A stretch of 64,000 nt of DNA from Danio rerio (GCF_049306965.1 NC_133184.1:4442001-4506000); one strand, 5' to 3'. Shown: positions 12,009 to 22,734, numbered from the stretch's first letter. Made by a program: numbers and translations. The notes: generated by a model not told the origin, from the letters alone.

Positions 12009-13640
12009 CAACCTTCATAGTCTCCTAATCTCTTTGTCTTTTTCTTTCAGTTTCTCCTCAAGGTTATGGATTTCGTATTTGTAGTCTCTCTATTAGTGTA
12101 ACAAAAGAAGTGTAGATAAGAGTGTACAGTAGAATTATTGTCTAAATTTTTTATAACTAAGCGTATAAAGCATACCTGACAAAATTGGCATGTGAAAATA
12201 AGAGGTATGCCCAGCACCCTCTAAAACTAAAAATCCTCAAATTAATATTATATAAAATGTATTAAATTAACTAAATATGTTAATCCGGAGCTGTAAATAA
12301 ACAGTTAAACGGTCAGCAATATGTTTTATTATTACTAATATTTACAAAGATAGAACTATGGAAGTCTATGGGGAGAAAAGTGCAGAGTGACAGCAGCTTT
12401 GGTTGGTTTATTAGTTGGTTTGTTCTCCAGGATCGGGTACCCCTGCCTAATCCTTGCACACCCTTTGCATACTCTTCTGCTCGACGCCTGTGAAAATCGC
12501 TTGGGATTGAATCCGGAAAAACATCTTGAAAAACGCTGACGATAAATGCAAACGAAAAGTGTCCCAGTGTGTACGAGCCTTTAGTTGTGACTTTGTGATT
12601 TTACTCTGATACAGGTAAGAAAAAGCTTACTACCTCTGATGGCATCTGTGCTCTTTGGTCTAGAAACTGCTGGCTCGGGTAAGAGAGGAGGGCCTGTTAA
12701 GTTTCTTGGAGGTCGGACCTTTTTTTTTTTTGGCGTTTTAGGTGAGTAGGTCACCAGATGGTCATCTTCTTCTGATGGAAGTGATGGTGAACTGAGGCGT
12801 GTTGGTCTATGTAAGTAAAGAAAAAAACAACAACTATTATTTAGTCTTCATTCATAATATTATACACAAGCACATTAGAATAATAAATATGACATATCTC
12901 TCAGTCATAATGAAATAAAACAGTTCCATTCGTTTTTTTTTTTTTTAAGTTAGTCAAACTATTTCATATTCAACAGAAATATGAGCTTACTTCCTCCGTT
13001 GTGGTACAGATGCAACTTGTTCAAGTTCTTTGTCAGTTTTGAGGTTTGATATCACACATGACCTTTCCCACTTTGCTTGAATTTTGGTAATTGAATCTGA
13101 AAGCAACATTTAGCATGTTGGCTATTTCACTATAGCCTAATCTGAATAGATTAAGTCATAGTACAGGTAAATGTAGTGTTAGTTAACAATGTCAGAACAT
13201 TTAATTAAAATAAAAAGACCTGATTCGTAAAGCACACGTTCAGCAAATTGTTTCCAGCCCTTTGATGGATTTGGGACCACCATTTTTGGGACCATTCATA
13301 GACTCTGGCACTTGTCTCTGTATGGAGGCCACCATAAAGGCAATCAGAAAACTACTCCTTTGCCACTGGACCAGCTTTGCATTTCCAAATGTAGAGGAAG
13401 ATATGGGGTAGTCTTGATGTGCAAATGTGGAGTACACCATGTACACCTCGTCTTTTTCAGCAATTATATTTCTGATCTTTGCCACTTTTCCCTGAACATA
13501 GAGATTGCTGTTGGCTTGGTCGAGTTTTGGGGTGAACAGCTCTGTGGTGCATTGGCTGTACTGTTGCGCACACTGAAACACTGATGGTAATGGTCCAGAC
13601 ATGTTTTCTTCTTACACCCGAACTTCCCTCTCTTTCCATT
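12009..13640 (-). pseudogene. Spliced second gene of an EnSpm/CACTA-like transposon (relic)
   Basis: Four minus-strand segments have matching splice signals. The first ends GWKQFAERVLYES with donor GT at 13219-13218. The second, 13096 down to 12991, has acceptor CTTTCAG and donor GTAAGC and reads DSITKIQAKWERSC...QVASVPQRR. The third, 12806 down to 12634, has acceptor ACATAG and donor GTAGTAAG and begins PTRLSSPSLPSEEDDHLVTY. The last, from about 12082, has acceptor CTAATAG, reads RDYKYEIHNLEEKLKEKD, an amphipathic coiled coil, and ends at a TGA near 12009. The codons join in frame across the first two junctions (YES|DSIT and RR|KPTR). In the third segment a run of 12 A at about 12720 shifts the frame. 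The layout matches the small gene that accompanies the transposase in this family. Confidence 0.5.
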
Positions 13641-13659
13641 TGTATTGACTCTCAATCTG

Positions 13660-15060
13660 CAAGCCTTTTTACAATCTTGCAGCACGCAGAATTTGGTTTC
13701 CTAACAAGCCTTCAAACTTAAAGGCACTGAAGGAATCCAGGTTTCCATGAACCTTTACATTGTGTGCAAGTTGTACAAGGTAGCCTCCCAAAGTGCTACA
13801 AAATAACACAAGTGCATCATTTGCATAGTCTGTGAACTCAAGCAGTGCTTTGTTTGACAGAATAAACACTCCTATAAACAGCGGTTGGAAATGCTGGTAA
13901 AAAGCAGTGTGTAGATAGTCATTTAGGAGCACAGGATCGGTGTAAAGAAAGAACTGGTGTAGTTCACAGGCTTTCCATCTGCCTACCTTTTTCAAAGTTC
14001 TTGGTCTGTACAAACTCAACTGGCCCATTTTTTTTTCTGAGAGCTTTTCAGAGAGCATATCTGCCTGCAAGCCAGTGGACCCTTGAGCCACAAGTACAGG
14101 AGTCGCCTCATGACCCCCAAACAGACAAGCTGCATGTATTCTAATGGAAACCCACTGACCATTCTCAAAGATGCGGCCAGAAGAGAAGATCAAAGATGAT
14201 GTTCTTCATCTGTCATTTTCCTGAATTCTTTAATAGTGCGAAGCCGGGCATTTGTTTGAGGGAATATCACCTTATTGCTCAAATATTCACCTTCCTGCGT
14301 ACATTTCTCGCACAATGAGTAACCTTGTGTGCCCTTTTATATTTTCAAAAAAGCTCTGGCTGGAGCAACACAGACCATTGAGCAGAGTTAGAGCCTCATT
14401 GATATGACCTGAAATTAAAATCTTTTCTCTAACAATACAGCTTCAGCCACAAAATCTTCCAGGTATTCGGGAAGGCTTGCTAGCTTGCCAGTGCCACAAA
14501 AAAGCCCAGTTACAAATGGCTTATGCTAAGGTAGGTTTTTGATGTCTCCAAGAATGGGCCAAAGTTGGGAGAATAAGCTTTTAAATACTGGCAAACCATC
14601 TACATTTGCTTGGAGTTCTAAGCATAAGCTATTAGCCAATCTGCATTTGTTTGCCTCCAAAGTTGTCTTCATTGCCTTCAGGATACCAAATTAATGGTAT
14701 GTCCCACCAGCTTTTTCCCAGACCACTGGTGACTCACCGCAAAGTCCTGAGAAGAGTCCTTCCATCAGCCGGCAATGACGTATGATGCCCCTTTAGAATT
14801 CCTAATAATTTATTTAATGCACTGTGTTATGTTTTCTTTGAGTGCCCTTGTTGCTAGTTTGCTTTCTAGATGGAGCATCGTCTCCCTCGCCAGAGCTGCT
14901 GTTAGACTGTGAAGAATCAAGCTCCTTAGGCAAAGATGATTAATAGTCTGTGAAGTTCTCAAGTGTTTTCTGCATATTCGTAATTGTAATTTGGTAGACT
15001 TTGGCACACTGAACTGACTCCAGCTGTGTAACCCTTCCTCTAGATTTGTGTTTTAAAGTC
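13660..15060 (-). pseudogene. Decayed EnSpm/CACTA-like transposase, copy 2
   Basis: Read on the minus strand from the right, the pieces are LKENITQCIK then LLGILKGHHTSLPADGRTLL (about 14840-14750), NVDGLPVFKSLFSQLWPILG (about 14610-14550), PFVTGLFCGTGKLASLPEYL (about 14520-14450), GHKGYSLCEKCTQEGEYL (about 14330-14270), and an open stretch 13669-14193 ending VHGNLDSFSAFKFEGLLGN. The last motif corresponds to the family's conserved GPLDxFSAFPFENxL. The order matches copy 1 at 5290-6660 and extends it to the C-terminal part. Several frame changes and in-frame stops lie between pieces, so it is non-functional. It is followed on the same strand by the small spliced gene at 12009-13640. Confidence 0.6.
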
Positions 15061-15384
15061 CTTTAAGAGGGTGTATTTGCCATACTTGAGAGACACATAT
15101 GAAACAAAATAAATACAGGTCAAATTAAACAAAGGACACAACAAGAAATGGCCATGAGTGTTATGAAGCAGATGCTGAGAACAGACTTGCGGATCCCAAT
15201 GTGCAGTTTATTATAATTGAGGTCGTACAGGCAAGGCTCAAAAACAAGAGCAAAACAGTATAACAAAGGAAATCCAAAAGACACGGTCAGTAGGCAGGTG
15301 AGAGGCCAGACTATGAATCAGAACAAGGATGAAGTCAAAGTCAGCTTAATTGTCAATTCATCCACATGTACAGGACATACAGAG

Positions 15385-15880
15385 AATCAAAATTGCGATA
15401 ATTCAATATCGATAATTATCACAATATATAATTTTTCGATAAAACGATAATGACAGTTCGATAATTGCTCAATATTATTTACGCACTATGCGTAACGCTG
15501 CGCAGTCATTTTGCAGCCTGCCCTTCCGAATGCCGCATGCAGTATACAAGTGTTAGCTGCACTTGAAGGAGTAAGGAAACAAAGTCACTAACATTGTTAA
15601 CAAAAACGTCACTAGACTTCAGTAGTCTTGAGCTACATAGTTTTTTTTTAATCCGACACAAAACAGAGCAACGTGCATTGCAAACTGCGCAGACTACTCG
15701 TGTCATCAAAAGCAGGCAACACCACAAACCTGTTTCATCATTTAAAACAGTACCACCATTATGAAGATGCTAAGAAATTACAGACCCAAACAAGTGTTGG
15801 TAAACCAGCACAACTAGTCTCAAGTCATTTTTTCGAAAGTCGTGCCTTGCGGAAAAAAAAGCCCTCGAATTAGGACAAGA
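15385..15880 (+). pseudogene. hAT transposon fragment with BED zinc finger
   Basis: The left part (15390-15470) is a run of ATAATTATCGATA-like repeats typical of the ends of one fish hAT group. It is followed at 15673-15873 by a frame reading AGNTTNLFHHLKQYHHYEDA, the second half of a BED-type zinc finger (NTSNLxxHLxxxH pattern) such as stands at the N-terminus of hAT transposases. The catalytic region is absent. The frame is interrupted after about 60 codons, and the sequence changes to an unrelated repeat at about 15890. Confidence 0.55.
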
Positions 15881-15889
15881 TATGACAGA

Positions 15890-16700
15890 CAACCATACCT
15901 GCCAACACTCCCGTTTTTCCCTGGAGGCTCCAGTATTTCAGACCCATCTCCCCTATCGTTCTATCTCCCGGAAAACGTGAGATTTTGTTTCTTTTCCTTG
16001 TGAATTATGCTCTTTCAGTGAACTTAGGACTGAAAATGAGTATTTTCTTCACATTGGTAATCCTCTAAAAAAAAATGAGACCTTAACATGTATGTTAAGA
16101 GGCTGTGAATTTAAGACAAATGTTCACAGTATTTTCAGGTCCCATAAAAGTCACAAACACAAATTACATAGCTTGGACAATTTTAAAGATGGTGTAGTTA
16201 AAAAGACTAACTGATTTAACAGAACATGGATCTGAAAAGGAGTCTGATCCAGGTAATTGAGTGGACTGAGCCTACATGTTCTGGAGACAGAGGTATTCTT
16301 GATGATCTGGAAGATTATGTAGAACACAAACTTGCCACTGTATTACTAAAGTTGGAAAATGTATATCTTGTTTAAAGTGCTGCATTAATTTCTGGAAACT
16401 CCATTGTTTATTGAGCACCGCTTCCCTGTGTAATGCAAGGAGTGTAATAGATGAGATGCTGATTAGACATCACTTTAACATTGACCTGTCACTGACAGAG
16501 GAACTTGCTTCTGCTTTGTGTGTTAGCAGTCCAGTTTGCAATGCAATTGGTAAAGGTATTCCATTTGGCACATCATTTAAACTGCAGTCCTTCTACAAAC
16601 AGAAATTCAAAGTGATTGAACCAGTAGAGTACTTTTTGAATGACAAACACATAAGAACAATGTGTATGTCCCTATCTTGTTTTTACAAATGGTTTTGAGT
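15890..16700 (+). pseudogene. EnSpm/CACTA-like N-terminal gene fragment, copy 3 (zinc-finger type)
   Basis: Frame pieces read NEYFLHIGNPLKKNETLTCM then LRGCEFKTNVHSIFRSHKSH (about 16035-16140), a Cys2/His pattern, followed by LEDYVEHKLATVLLKLENVY (about 16300-16370). An open stretch 16411-16698 then contains FYKQKFKVIEPVEYFLNDKH. This motif set is familiar from the zinc-finger N-terminal region of fish proteins linked to the same transposon superfamily. Stops break it at about 16210, 16375 and 16698. It is on the plus strand, opposite to copy 2. Confidence 0.5.
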
Positions 16701-18924
16701 AACAAGAACATTCTAAATGCACTAGACTCAGATGTCAGAAGTTGGACAGAAAACATTGGTGTACACATCCTACCGTGATGGTTTGCATTTGCAAAGCAAT
16801 GATTTTTTTGTCATGCAATCAGTTAAAGATCTTGCTGATTTTGTATGTAGATGATTTTGAAATATGCAACCCACTAGGCACTTCAAGAAAAAACAATCTG
16901 TGCTGTATATTGGAATTTTGCCAACTTGCCATCAGGTGAAAGTTCTTCACCATCTTCCATATATTTGGCAATACTTTGTCAATGGCATTATGTGAACACC
17001 TTGTCTATTTAAAAACAGGGTAGTAGTAAGCAAGTGCATTAAGATGAATAAGAAATACTTTCAATGTGGTGCACAACTAAAAAGCTCTGAAATGCTCCCA
17101 ATACCAGCACTCATTTAATTTATAATGAAACCCAAGCACTGTTCCACTACATTCATTTGGGCAATCTCAGCAAAAATTGGAAAGCTACCAGAAAGCTCAC
17201 AAACAATAATCATGCCCCTTCTGTAGTTTATTCCATCCACAATAAATATAATAATCTAATAAATTAGTTTCACTATAACTTTTCAGTTATATAATTTCAT
17301 TTTTACAGGGAAATAACACAAGTTCACAGTTGAAGTAAAATAAAAGAGTTGAAATAAAAGAAAATGCTAATTTAATAATGTTGTACAGTAGCTCTTTTTT
17401 TCTTTTAAAACACTCCAAATAAAATAACAAAACAAAAATCACAATGACAATTTCTCAATGAAACATATTTAACAGGAACTATTTTGCTTTTTACAATAAA
17501 CAGTCTTTGGCACAGAATATTTATTTTAAAATGTGACAGAAGTTCAGTATTTTTTATACTTCTAGGTCCTTAATTACACGGAATGAAAAACTTTTAAAAT
17601 TTCTGTTCACTTGCATCAGTATCAGTAAAAATGACTTGTGTGTGTGGACTGTAAAACATGTAATTTTAAATGTAAGGGTTCCCTGAACACAGGGATGGCT
17701 CGGCAGTCTCCATCAACTTGAACTTTTACAGCAAGTGGAAACAACTATCTCCAGCTCTTCTCCCAGTTCCTCATCCAGAATTGCGACAGATTTCAGGTTC
17801 AGCAGATGAAATAAAATAAATAAAGAACAGGGAAAAAAGAGGGGGGGTTGGAACCGAACCTTGCAAAACAACGTGAAAAATCTGCATTAATCACACATGA
17901 AATCAATTTTCAACCATTAACATTTAAATGGGTACATTTGAACTACAATAAACACATTAAAAAAAATAAATCTTTTGTACATATATTTCTCAGCATGAAT
18001 CACTAATCGCATTAAACAGCATATGGAGCACACATTAGCCTGTAGCTGCAGACCGCATGGTTAGCATAACTCCACAAGTGCTGCATTACCCTATGCAGAA
18101 TTATAAAGCTAAATCTTAAACTCATATAAACCACAATAAATAATCAAACTATATCCCCATTTCAAGAATTTTGCAGGAACAGTTTAACTGTTTTAAGCAA
18201 TTATTTTCCCCAAAAGACAAACACACTGAAGTTTGCTGTGAATGCACGATAAAATTAAACTGTTTAATCAATCACTTACTAAGAAAATGAATCCTTGAAA
18301 CAAATCCTTGATGGTGTAAGGAAAAAGTCAGATTTTTTGCCATCAAATCAGATGAATTTGATCCTGATTCAGCACAGTACAATTGGTACTAAATGAAACC
18401 TCTCTGATAACGCTTCTCTCTCTCTAACACTTCACTCAGGTATCAATTTTCTATGTCTCTACATATCAATTCTCCAATCTCACTTTTCAAAAACTTATCT
18501 GGGGTAACGCACTAGTTCGCTGTTGCCTTGTTTGCAGCTTGTTTCACTCTGGCCTCTGTGTAATGCAGCTCACTCTAGCAACTCGTGATGATGCAATCCT
18601 AATGGGCGGAGCTAACTCAAATTTTTCAATTTCATGAGTAATTATTATTTTTTAATATTTACTACTGTTCCTCAAATAATAATTGACTACGTATCATTCA
18701 AATATATATCTAGCAAACTATTTTTCTATGTGTTATAATATTTTTTTACTAGGTTACTATGGTTCTAGTAACCTGGGTTACATAGGGGTGGAAGATTTAA
18801 TGTACATTCATTTGATCTCACAGAATGCGCTTTTGGATTAAGAGGTGCGTTTTTTGAATAGTTTACTATTCAAAATTAGCAGTTTGCATGCTGCTTATGG
18901 GCCCTGCGCCATAATGCCCTGTAA
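16701..18924. other. AT-rich region without recognised features
   Basis: A long AT-rich stretch. I found no exon, TIR pair, SINE or RNA gene. A small patch of higher GC lies at about 18490-18620. Confidence 0.35.
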
Positions 18925-18942
18925 AACACAGGACACATGCAA

Positions 18943-19012
18943 GGGCTCATCCGGGATTTGACCCAGGACCTCTCACACCCAAATGAGAATCATACCCCTA
19001 GACCAACGACCC
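18943..19012 (-). pseudogene. tRNA-Pro pseudogene (array copy 1)
   Basis: This is homologous over its length to the intact tRNA-Pro genes at 19615 and 20961. It is one base short in the anticodon arm, with substitutions in the T-arm (TTTGACCC in place of TTTGAACCC on the plus strand) and near the acceptor stem. The anticodon region reads as TGG-like on the minus strand. It is probably not functional. Confidence 0.75.
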
Positions 19013-19445
19013 ACCAAAATGTAAAATTTTCACATGGCATCAGAAGCAGCAGATCGTCAGATTTTCTTCTCTAACAAATGAGTCAGAACATACTTTCAAA
19101 AGCTCAAGCGTTGAAGCAGGGCTTGTGTCATGTGGACCCGGAACTTCTGCCCCAAAAAAAGAGTCGCAGCCCTAGACCGACAAGTTGAGTCACTTGTTTG
19201 CTTATAAATTGTTGTTGTTTTTTTCATCCAGTAGCTTCAGTGAGGTAAATTGATCTTATCCATTTCACAGATTTAATCTGCATGGCAAAACCACACAACA
19301 TTATGTCAGTCATTGGTGGAGGAGGATTGTGATAGCATAAAATAGCTATCTCAGCGCATATAGTATCAGAATCACTTACTAATTGGTGTGATTGAAACAG
19401 GTCTCATTCATTTTACTGATTTGAAGCTGCAAGGAAAGTAGGAAA

Positions 19446-19517
19446 AGGTTGCACAGAGATTTGAACTCGGATCACTGGATTCAAAGTCCAGAGCGCTGAC
19501 CATTACACTATGGAACC
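19446..19517 (-). tRNA. tRNA-Gln (TTG), array copy A
   Basis: Minus strand, 72 nt. The D-arm region TGTAATGGT and the anticodon arm CTGGA-CTTTGAA-TCCAG (anticodon TTG) are clear, with T-loop TTCAAAT. The acceptor stem GGTTCCA/TGCAACC has one mismatch (C5 against C68). The T-stem has a C50-U64 mismatch shared by copies A and B. A run of four T follows directly, a good polymerase III terminator. It is a likely gene, weakened by the stem mismatches. Confidence 0.75.
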
Positions 19518-19614
19518 AAGGCCTTCACTAGAGGATATTTAATGCTTGCAAACTGGCATTGAAACAGGCCTCTGTGAATACCATGATGTCCCTCAAAACA
19601 ACAGATAACTGCAA

Positions 19615-19686
19615 GGGCTCGTCCGGGATTTGAACCCGGGACCTCTCACACCCGAAGCGAGAATCATACCCCTAGACCAACGAGCC
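19615..19686 (-). tRNA. tRNA-Pro (CGG), array copy 2
   Basis: Minus strand, 72 nt, close to the standard vertebrate tRNA-Pro. The acceptor stem is GGCTCGT/ACGAGCC, the anticodon loop TTCGGGT has anticodon CGG, and the T-arm CCGGG-TTCAAAT-CCCGG is fully paired. The anticodon stem CTCGC/GTGAG has one G-U pair. A TTTT run lies about 17 bases downstream. It looks functional. Confidence 0.92.
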
Positions 19687-20115
19687 ACTCAAGTGCAAAC
19701 ATTTCACATGGCATCAGAAGCAGCAGATAGTCAGAAATCCTCATTTAACATTTGAATCAGAACATACCTTCAAAAGCGTTGAAGCAGGCCTTGTGCGTCA
19801 TGTGGACCCGGAACTTCTTCTGCCCAAAAAAAAGTCGCAGCCCTAGACCGACAAGTTGAGTCACTTGTTTGCTTATAAATTGTTGTTGTTTTTATCCAGT
19901 AGCTTCAATAAGGTAAATTGATCTTATTCATTTCACAGATTTACGCTGCATGGCAAAACCACACATAACATTATGTCAGTCGTTGGTGGAGGTAGATTGT
20001 GATAGCATCAAATAGCTATCTCAGCGCATATAGTATCAGAACCACTCAGTAATTGGTGTGATTGAAACAGGTCTCATTCATTTTACTGATTTTAAGCTGC
20101 AAGGAAAGAAGAAAA

Positions 20116-20187
20116 AGGTTCCACAGAGGTTTGAACTCGGATCACTGGATTCAAAGTCCAGAGTGCTAACCATTACACCATGGAACC
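20116..20187 (-). tRNA. tRNA-Gln (TTG), array copy B
   Basis: Minus strand, 72 nt. The acceptor stem GGTTCCA/TGGAACC is perfectly paired. The anticodon arm CTGGA-CTTTGAA-TCCAG gives anticodon TTG, and the T-loop is TTCAAAC. The single T-stem mismatch seen in the array is present. Five T follow directly as terminator. This is the best-formed of the four Gln copies. Confidence 0.85.
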
Positions 20188-20284
20188 AAGGCCTTCACAA
20201 GAGGATATTTAATGCTTGCAAACTGGCATTGAAACAGGCCTCTGTGAATACCATGATGTCCCTCAAAAGAAAATATAATTGCAT

Positions 20285-20356
20285 GGGCTCATCCGGGATT
20301 TGAACCCAGGAACTCTCACACCCAAAGCGAGAACCATACCCCTAGACCAACGAGCC
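20285..20356 (-). tRNA. tRNA-Pro (TGG), array copy 3, anticodon-switched
   Basis: Minus strand, 72 nt, in register with copies 2 and 4. The anticodon loop reads TTTGGGT (anticodon TGG) where its neighbours read TTCGGGT (CGG). Other changes leave wobble pairs in the acceptor stem (G-U) and T-stem (T-G), so the fold still closes. It would decode CCA rather than CCG and remains a proline tRNA. Confidence 0.75.
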
Positions 20357-20791
20357 ACTCAAGTGTGAGCATTTCACATGGCATCAGAAGCAGCAGATAG
20401 TCAGAAATCCTTTATTTAACAGTTGAGTCAGAACATACCTTCAAAAGCTCAAGCGTTGAAGCAGGCCTTGTGCGTCATGTGGACCCGGAACATATTCTGC
20501 CCAAAATAAAAGTCACAGCCCTAGACCGACAAGTTGAGTCACTTGTTTGCTTATAAATTGTTGTTGTTTTTATCCAGTAGCTTCAGTGAGGTAAATTGAT
20601 CTTATCCATTTCACAGATTTAAGCTGCATGGCAAAACCACACAACATTATGTCAGTCGTTGGTGGAGGAGGATTGTGATAGCATCAAATAGCTATCTCAG
20701 CGCATATAGTATCAGAACCACTCAGTAATTGGTGTGATTGAAACAGGTCTCATTCATTTTGCTGATTTGAAGCTGCAAGGAAAGTATGAAA

Positions 20792-20863
20792 AGGTTCCAC
20801 AGAGATTTGAACTCAGATCACTGGATTCAAAGTCCAGATTGCTAACCATTACACCATGGAACC
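20792..20863 (-). tRNA. tRNA-Gln (TTG), array copy C
   Basis: Minus strand, 72 nt. The acceptor stem is fully paired (GGTTCCA/TGGAACC), the anticodon is TTG, and a TTTT terminator follows directly. The T-stem reads CTGAG against CTCTG, so position 50 is T opposite T. The base just before the anticodon stem differs from the other copies. Probably a functional or marginal gene. Confidence 0.72.
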
Positions 20864-20960
20864 AAGAACTTCACCAGAGGATATTTAATGCTTGCAAACT
20901 GGCATTGAAACAGGCCTCTGTGAATACCATGATGTCCCTCAAAACAACAGATAACTGCAA

Positions 20961-21032
20961 GGGCTCGTCCGGGATTTGAACCCGGGACCTCTCACACCCG
21001 AAGCGAGAATCATACCCCTAGACCAACGAGCC
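20961..21032 (-). tRNA. tRNA-Pro (CGG), array copy 4
   Basis: Minus strand, 72 nt, identical by eye to the copy at 19615-19686 through all arms: anticodon CGG, perfect acceptor stem and T-arm, and TTTT about 17 bases downstream. It looks functional. Confidence 0.92.
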
Positions 21033-21460
21033 ACTCAAGTGTGAGCATTTCACATGGCATCAAATACTCAGAAATCCTTGTTTAACAGTTGAGTCAGAAC
21101 ATACCTTCAAAAGATCAAGTGTTGAAGCAGGGCTTGTGCGTCATGTGGACCCGGAACTTCTTCTGCCCAAAAAAAAGAGTCGCAGCCCTAGGTCGACAAG
21201 TTGAGTCACTTGTTTGCTTATAAATTGTTGTTGTTGTTATTCAGTAGCTTCAGTGAGGTAAATTGATCTTATCCATTTCACAGATTTAATCTGCATGGCA
21301 AAACCACACATAACATTATGTCAGTCATTGGTGGAGGAGGATTGTGATAGCATCAAATAGCTATCTCAGCGCATATAGTATCAGAACCACTCACTAATAG
21401 GAGTGATTGAAACAGGTCTCATTTATTTCACTGATTTGAAGCTGCAACGAAAGAAGAAAA

Positions 21461-21532
21461 ACTTTCCACTGAGATTTAATCTCGGATCACTGGATTCAAA
21501 GTCTAGAGTGCTAACCATTACACCATGGAGCC
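21461..21532 (-). pseudogene. tRNA-Gln pseudogene (array copy D)
   Basis: In register with the other Gln copies and still carrying TTG in the anticodon loop. The acceptor halves GGCTCCA and TGGAAAG no longer pair, the anticodon stem has a C-to-T change (CTAGA for CTGGA), and the T-loop has lost its TTC (ATTAAAT). Considered non-functional. Confidence 0.75.
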
Positions 21533-21629
21533 AGGACTTTCCTTAGAGGATATCTAATGCTTGCAAACTGGCATTGAAACAGGCCTCTGTAAACTCCATG
21601 ATGTCCCTCAAAACAGCAGAGAACTGTAA

Positions 21630-21701
21630 AAGCTCGTATGGGATTTGAACCATGAACCTCTTGGACCTTAAGTGAGAATCATACCCCTAGACCAACGAGC
21701 C
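21630..21701 (-). pseudogene. tRNA-Pro pseudogene (array copy 5)
   Basis: In register with the Pro copies but with many substitutions: the T-stem is broken, the 3' end reads GAGCTTT in place of GAGCCC, and the anticodon loop reads TTAAGGT. Read literally this would be anticodon AAG (leucine), but the stems are too damaged for a working tRNA. Confidence 0.75.
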
Positions 21702-21843
21702 ACTAAAGCTTTAACATTTTACATGACATCAGAAGCAGCAGATGGTCAGAAATCCTTATTTAACAATTAAGTCAGACCATACCTTCAAAAGCTCAAGCGT
21801 TGCAGCAAGTCTTGTGCTTCATTTGGACCCAGGACTTCTGCAA

Positions 21844-21915
21844 GGGCTCGTCCGGGATTTGAACCCGAGAGCTCTCGCGCCCTAAGCGAGAATCATACCC
21901 CTAGACCAACGAGCC
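21844..21915 (-). tRNA. tRNA-Pro (AGG)
   Basis: Minus strand, 72 nt, only 214 bp from the previous Pro copy and outside the 672-bp register. The acceptor stem is GGCTCGT/ACGAGCC, the anticodon stem CTCGC/GCGAG is perfect, and the loop TTAGGGC has anticodon AGG. The T-stem has one T-G pair. No T-run is visible within about 30 bases downstream, unlike the array copies. It looks functional by fold. Confidence 0.88.
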
Positions 21916-21984
21916 ACTGCAAAACAATTACTTTACATAGCAACACTATCTGCTGACAAATCGGCACACACGGCACATTATCAT

Positions 21985-22055
21985 CCTGTCAGTGCCTGAC
22001 AGGGTCTCATGGCATGAGAGATGAAGCACTTAACCACTGAGCTACTTGTGATATA
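21985..22055 (-). repeat. tRNA-like segment 1 at the satellite edge
   Basis: Read on the minus strand it starts GTAGCTCAGTGGTTAAGTGC, a near-perfect A-box/D-arm, and continues into a TTCATCTCTCATGCC-like centre. The B-box half differs from the other copies (no GGTTCTATTCC). No ordinary 7-base anticodon loop can be drawn. A decayed tRNA-derived segment. Confidence 0.45.
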
Positions 22056-22734
22056 TCCATCCACAATACACTCTGATACAATCTATACACATACGATACA
22101 CTCCATGCATATACATTACTAACGCAATACATTCTTTACATATATATTCCTGACATGATACACTCCATGCACATACAATGCATGCATGATACTCTTTACA
22201 TGATACACTCTTTACATATACATTCCATACATGATACACTCTTTACATATACATTACTTACACATTCCTGACATGATACACTCATACACATACATTTCAT
22301 ACATGATAAATTCTTTACATATACATTCCATACATAAACACTCTTTACATATACATTCCCGACATGATACATTCTTTACATACATATTATACATGATACA
22401 GTCCGTACACATACATTCATTATACACTCTTTACGTATACATTCCACACTCTTTACAAATACAGTCAAGACATGATACACTCCATACACAATACATTTTT
22501 TACATATACTTTCCCTACTTGACATACTCTTTACATCTACATTCCATACATAAACATTCTTTACATATTCCGACATGATACACTCCATACACATACAATT
22601 TCTACATGACAGTCTTTACATATACATTTCTGACATGATACACTCCATTATACACTCTTTACATATACATTCACACACTACATATACATTCCATACATAT
22701 TACACTCTTTACATATGCACACAATACCATCCTG

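Larger units (their letters stand above)
18925..21720. repeat. Tandem array of about 672-bp units carrying tRNA-Pro and tRNA-Gln genes
   Basis: The same unit recurs head to tail: tRNA-Pro copies start at 18943, 19615, 20285, 20961 and 21630 (spacing 672, 670, 676, 669), and tRNA-Gln copies at 19446, 20116, 20792 and 21461 (spacing 670, 676, 669). The spacers are also alike, sharing phrases such as AAGTTGAGTCACTTGTTTGC and TTGATCTTATCCATTTCACA. The central units are the best preserved; the first Pro copy and the last Gln and Pro copies are decayed. All tRNAs are transcribed toward the left. Arrays of this kind fit the very large tRNA gene number known for zebrafish. Confidence 0.9.

Noticed and set aside
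20058-20979. Two similar 81-codon plus-strand frames
   Set aside because: They run antisense through tRNA-Gln genes and spacer in the tandem array; their similarity only reflects the repeat unit.
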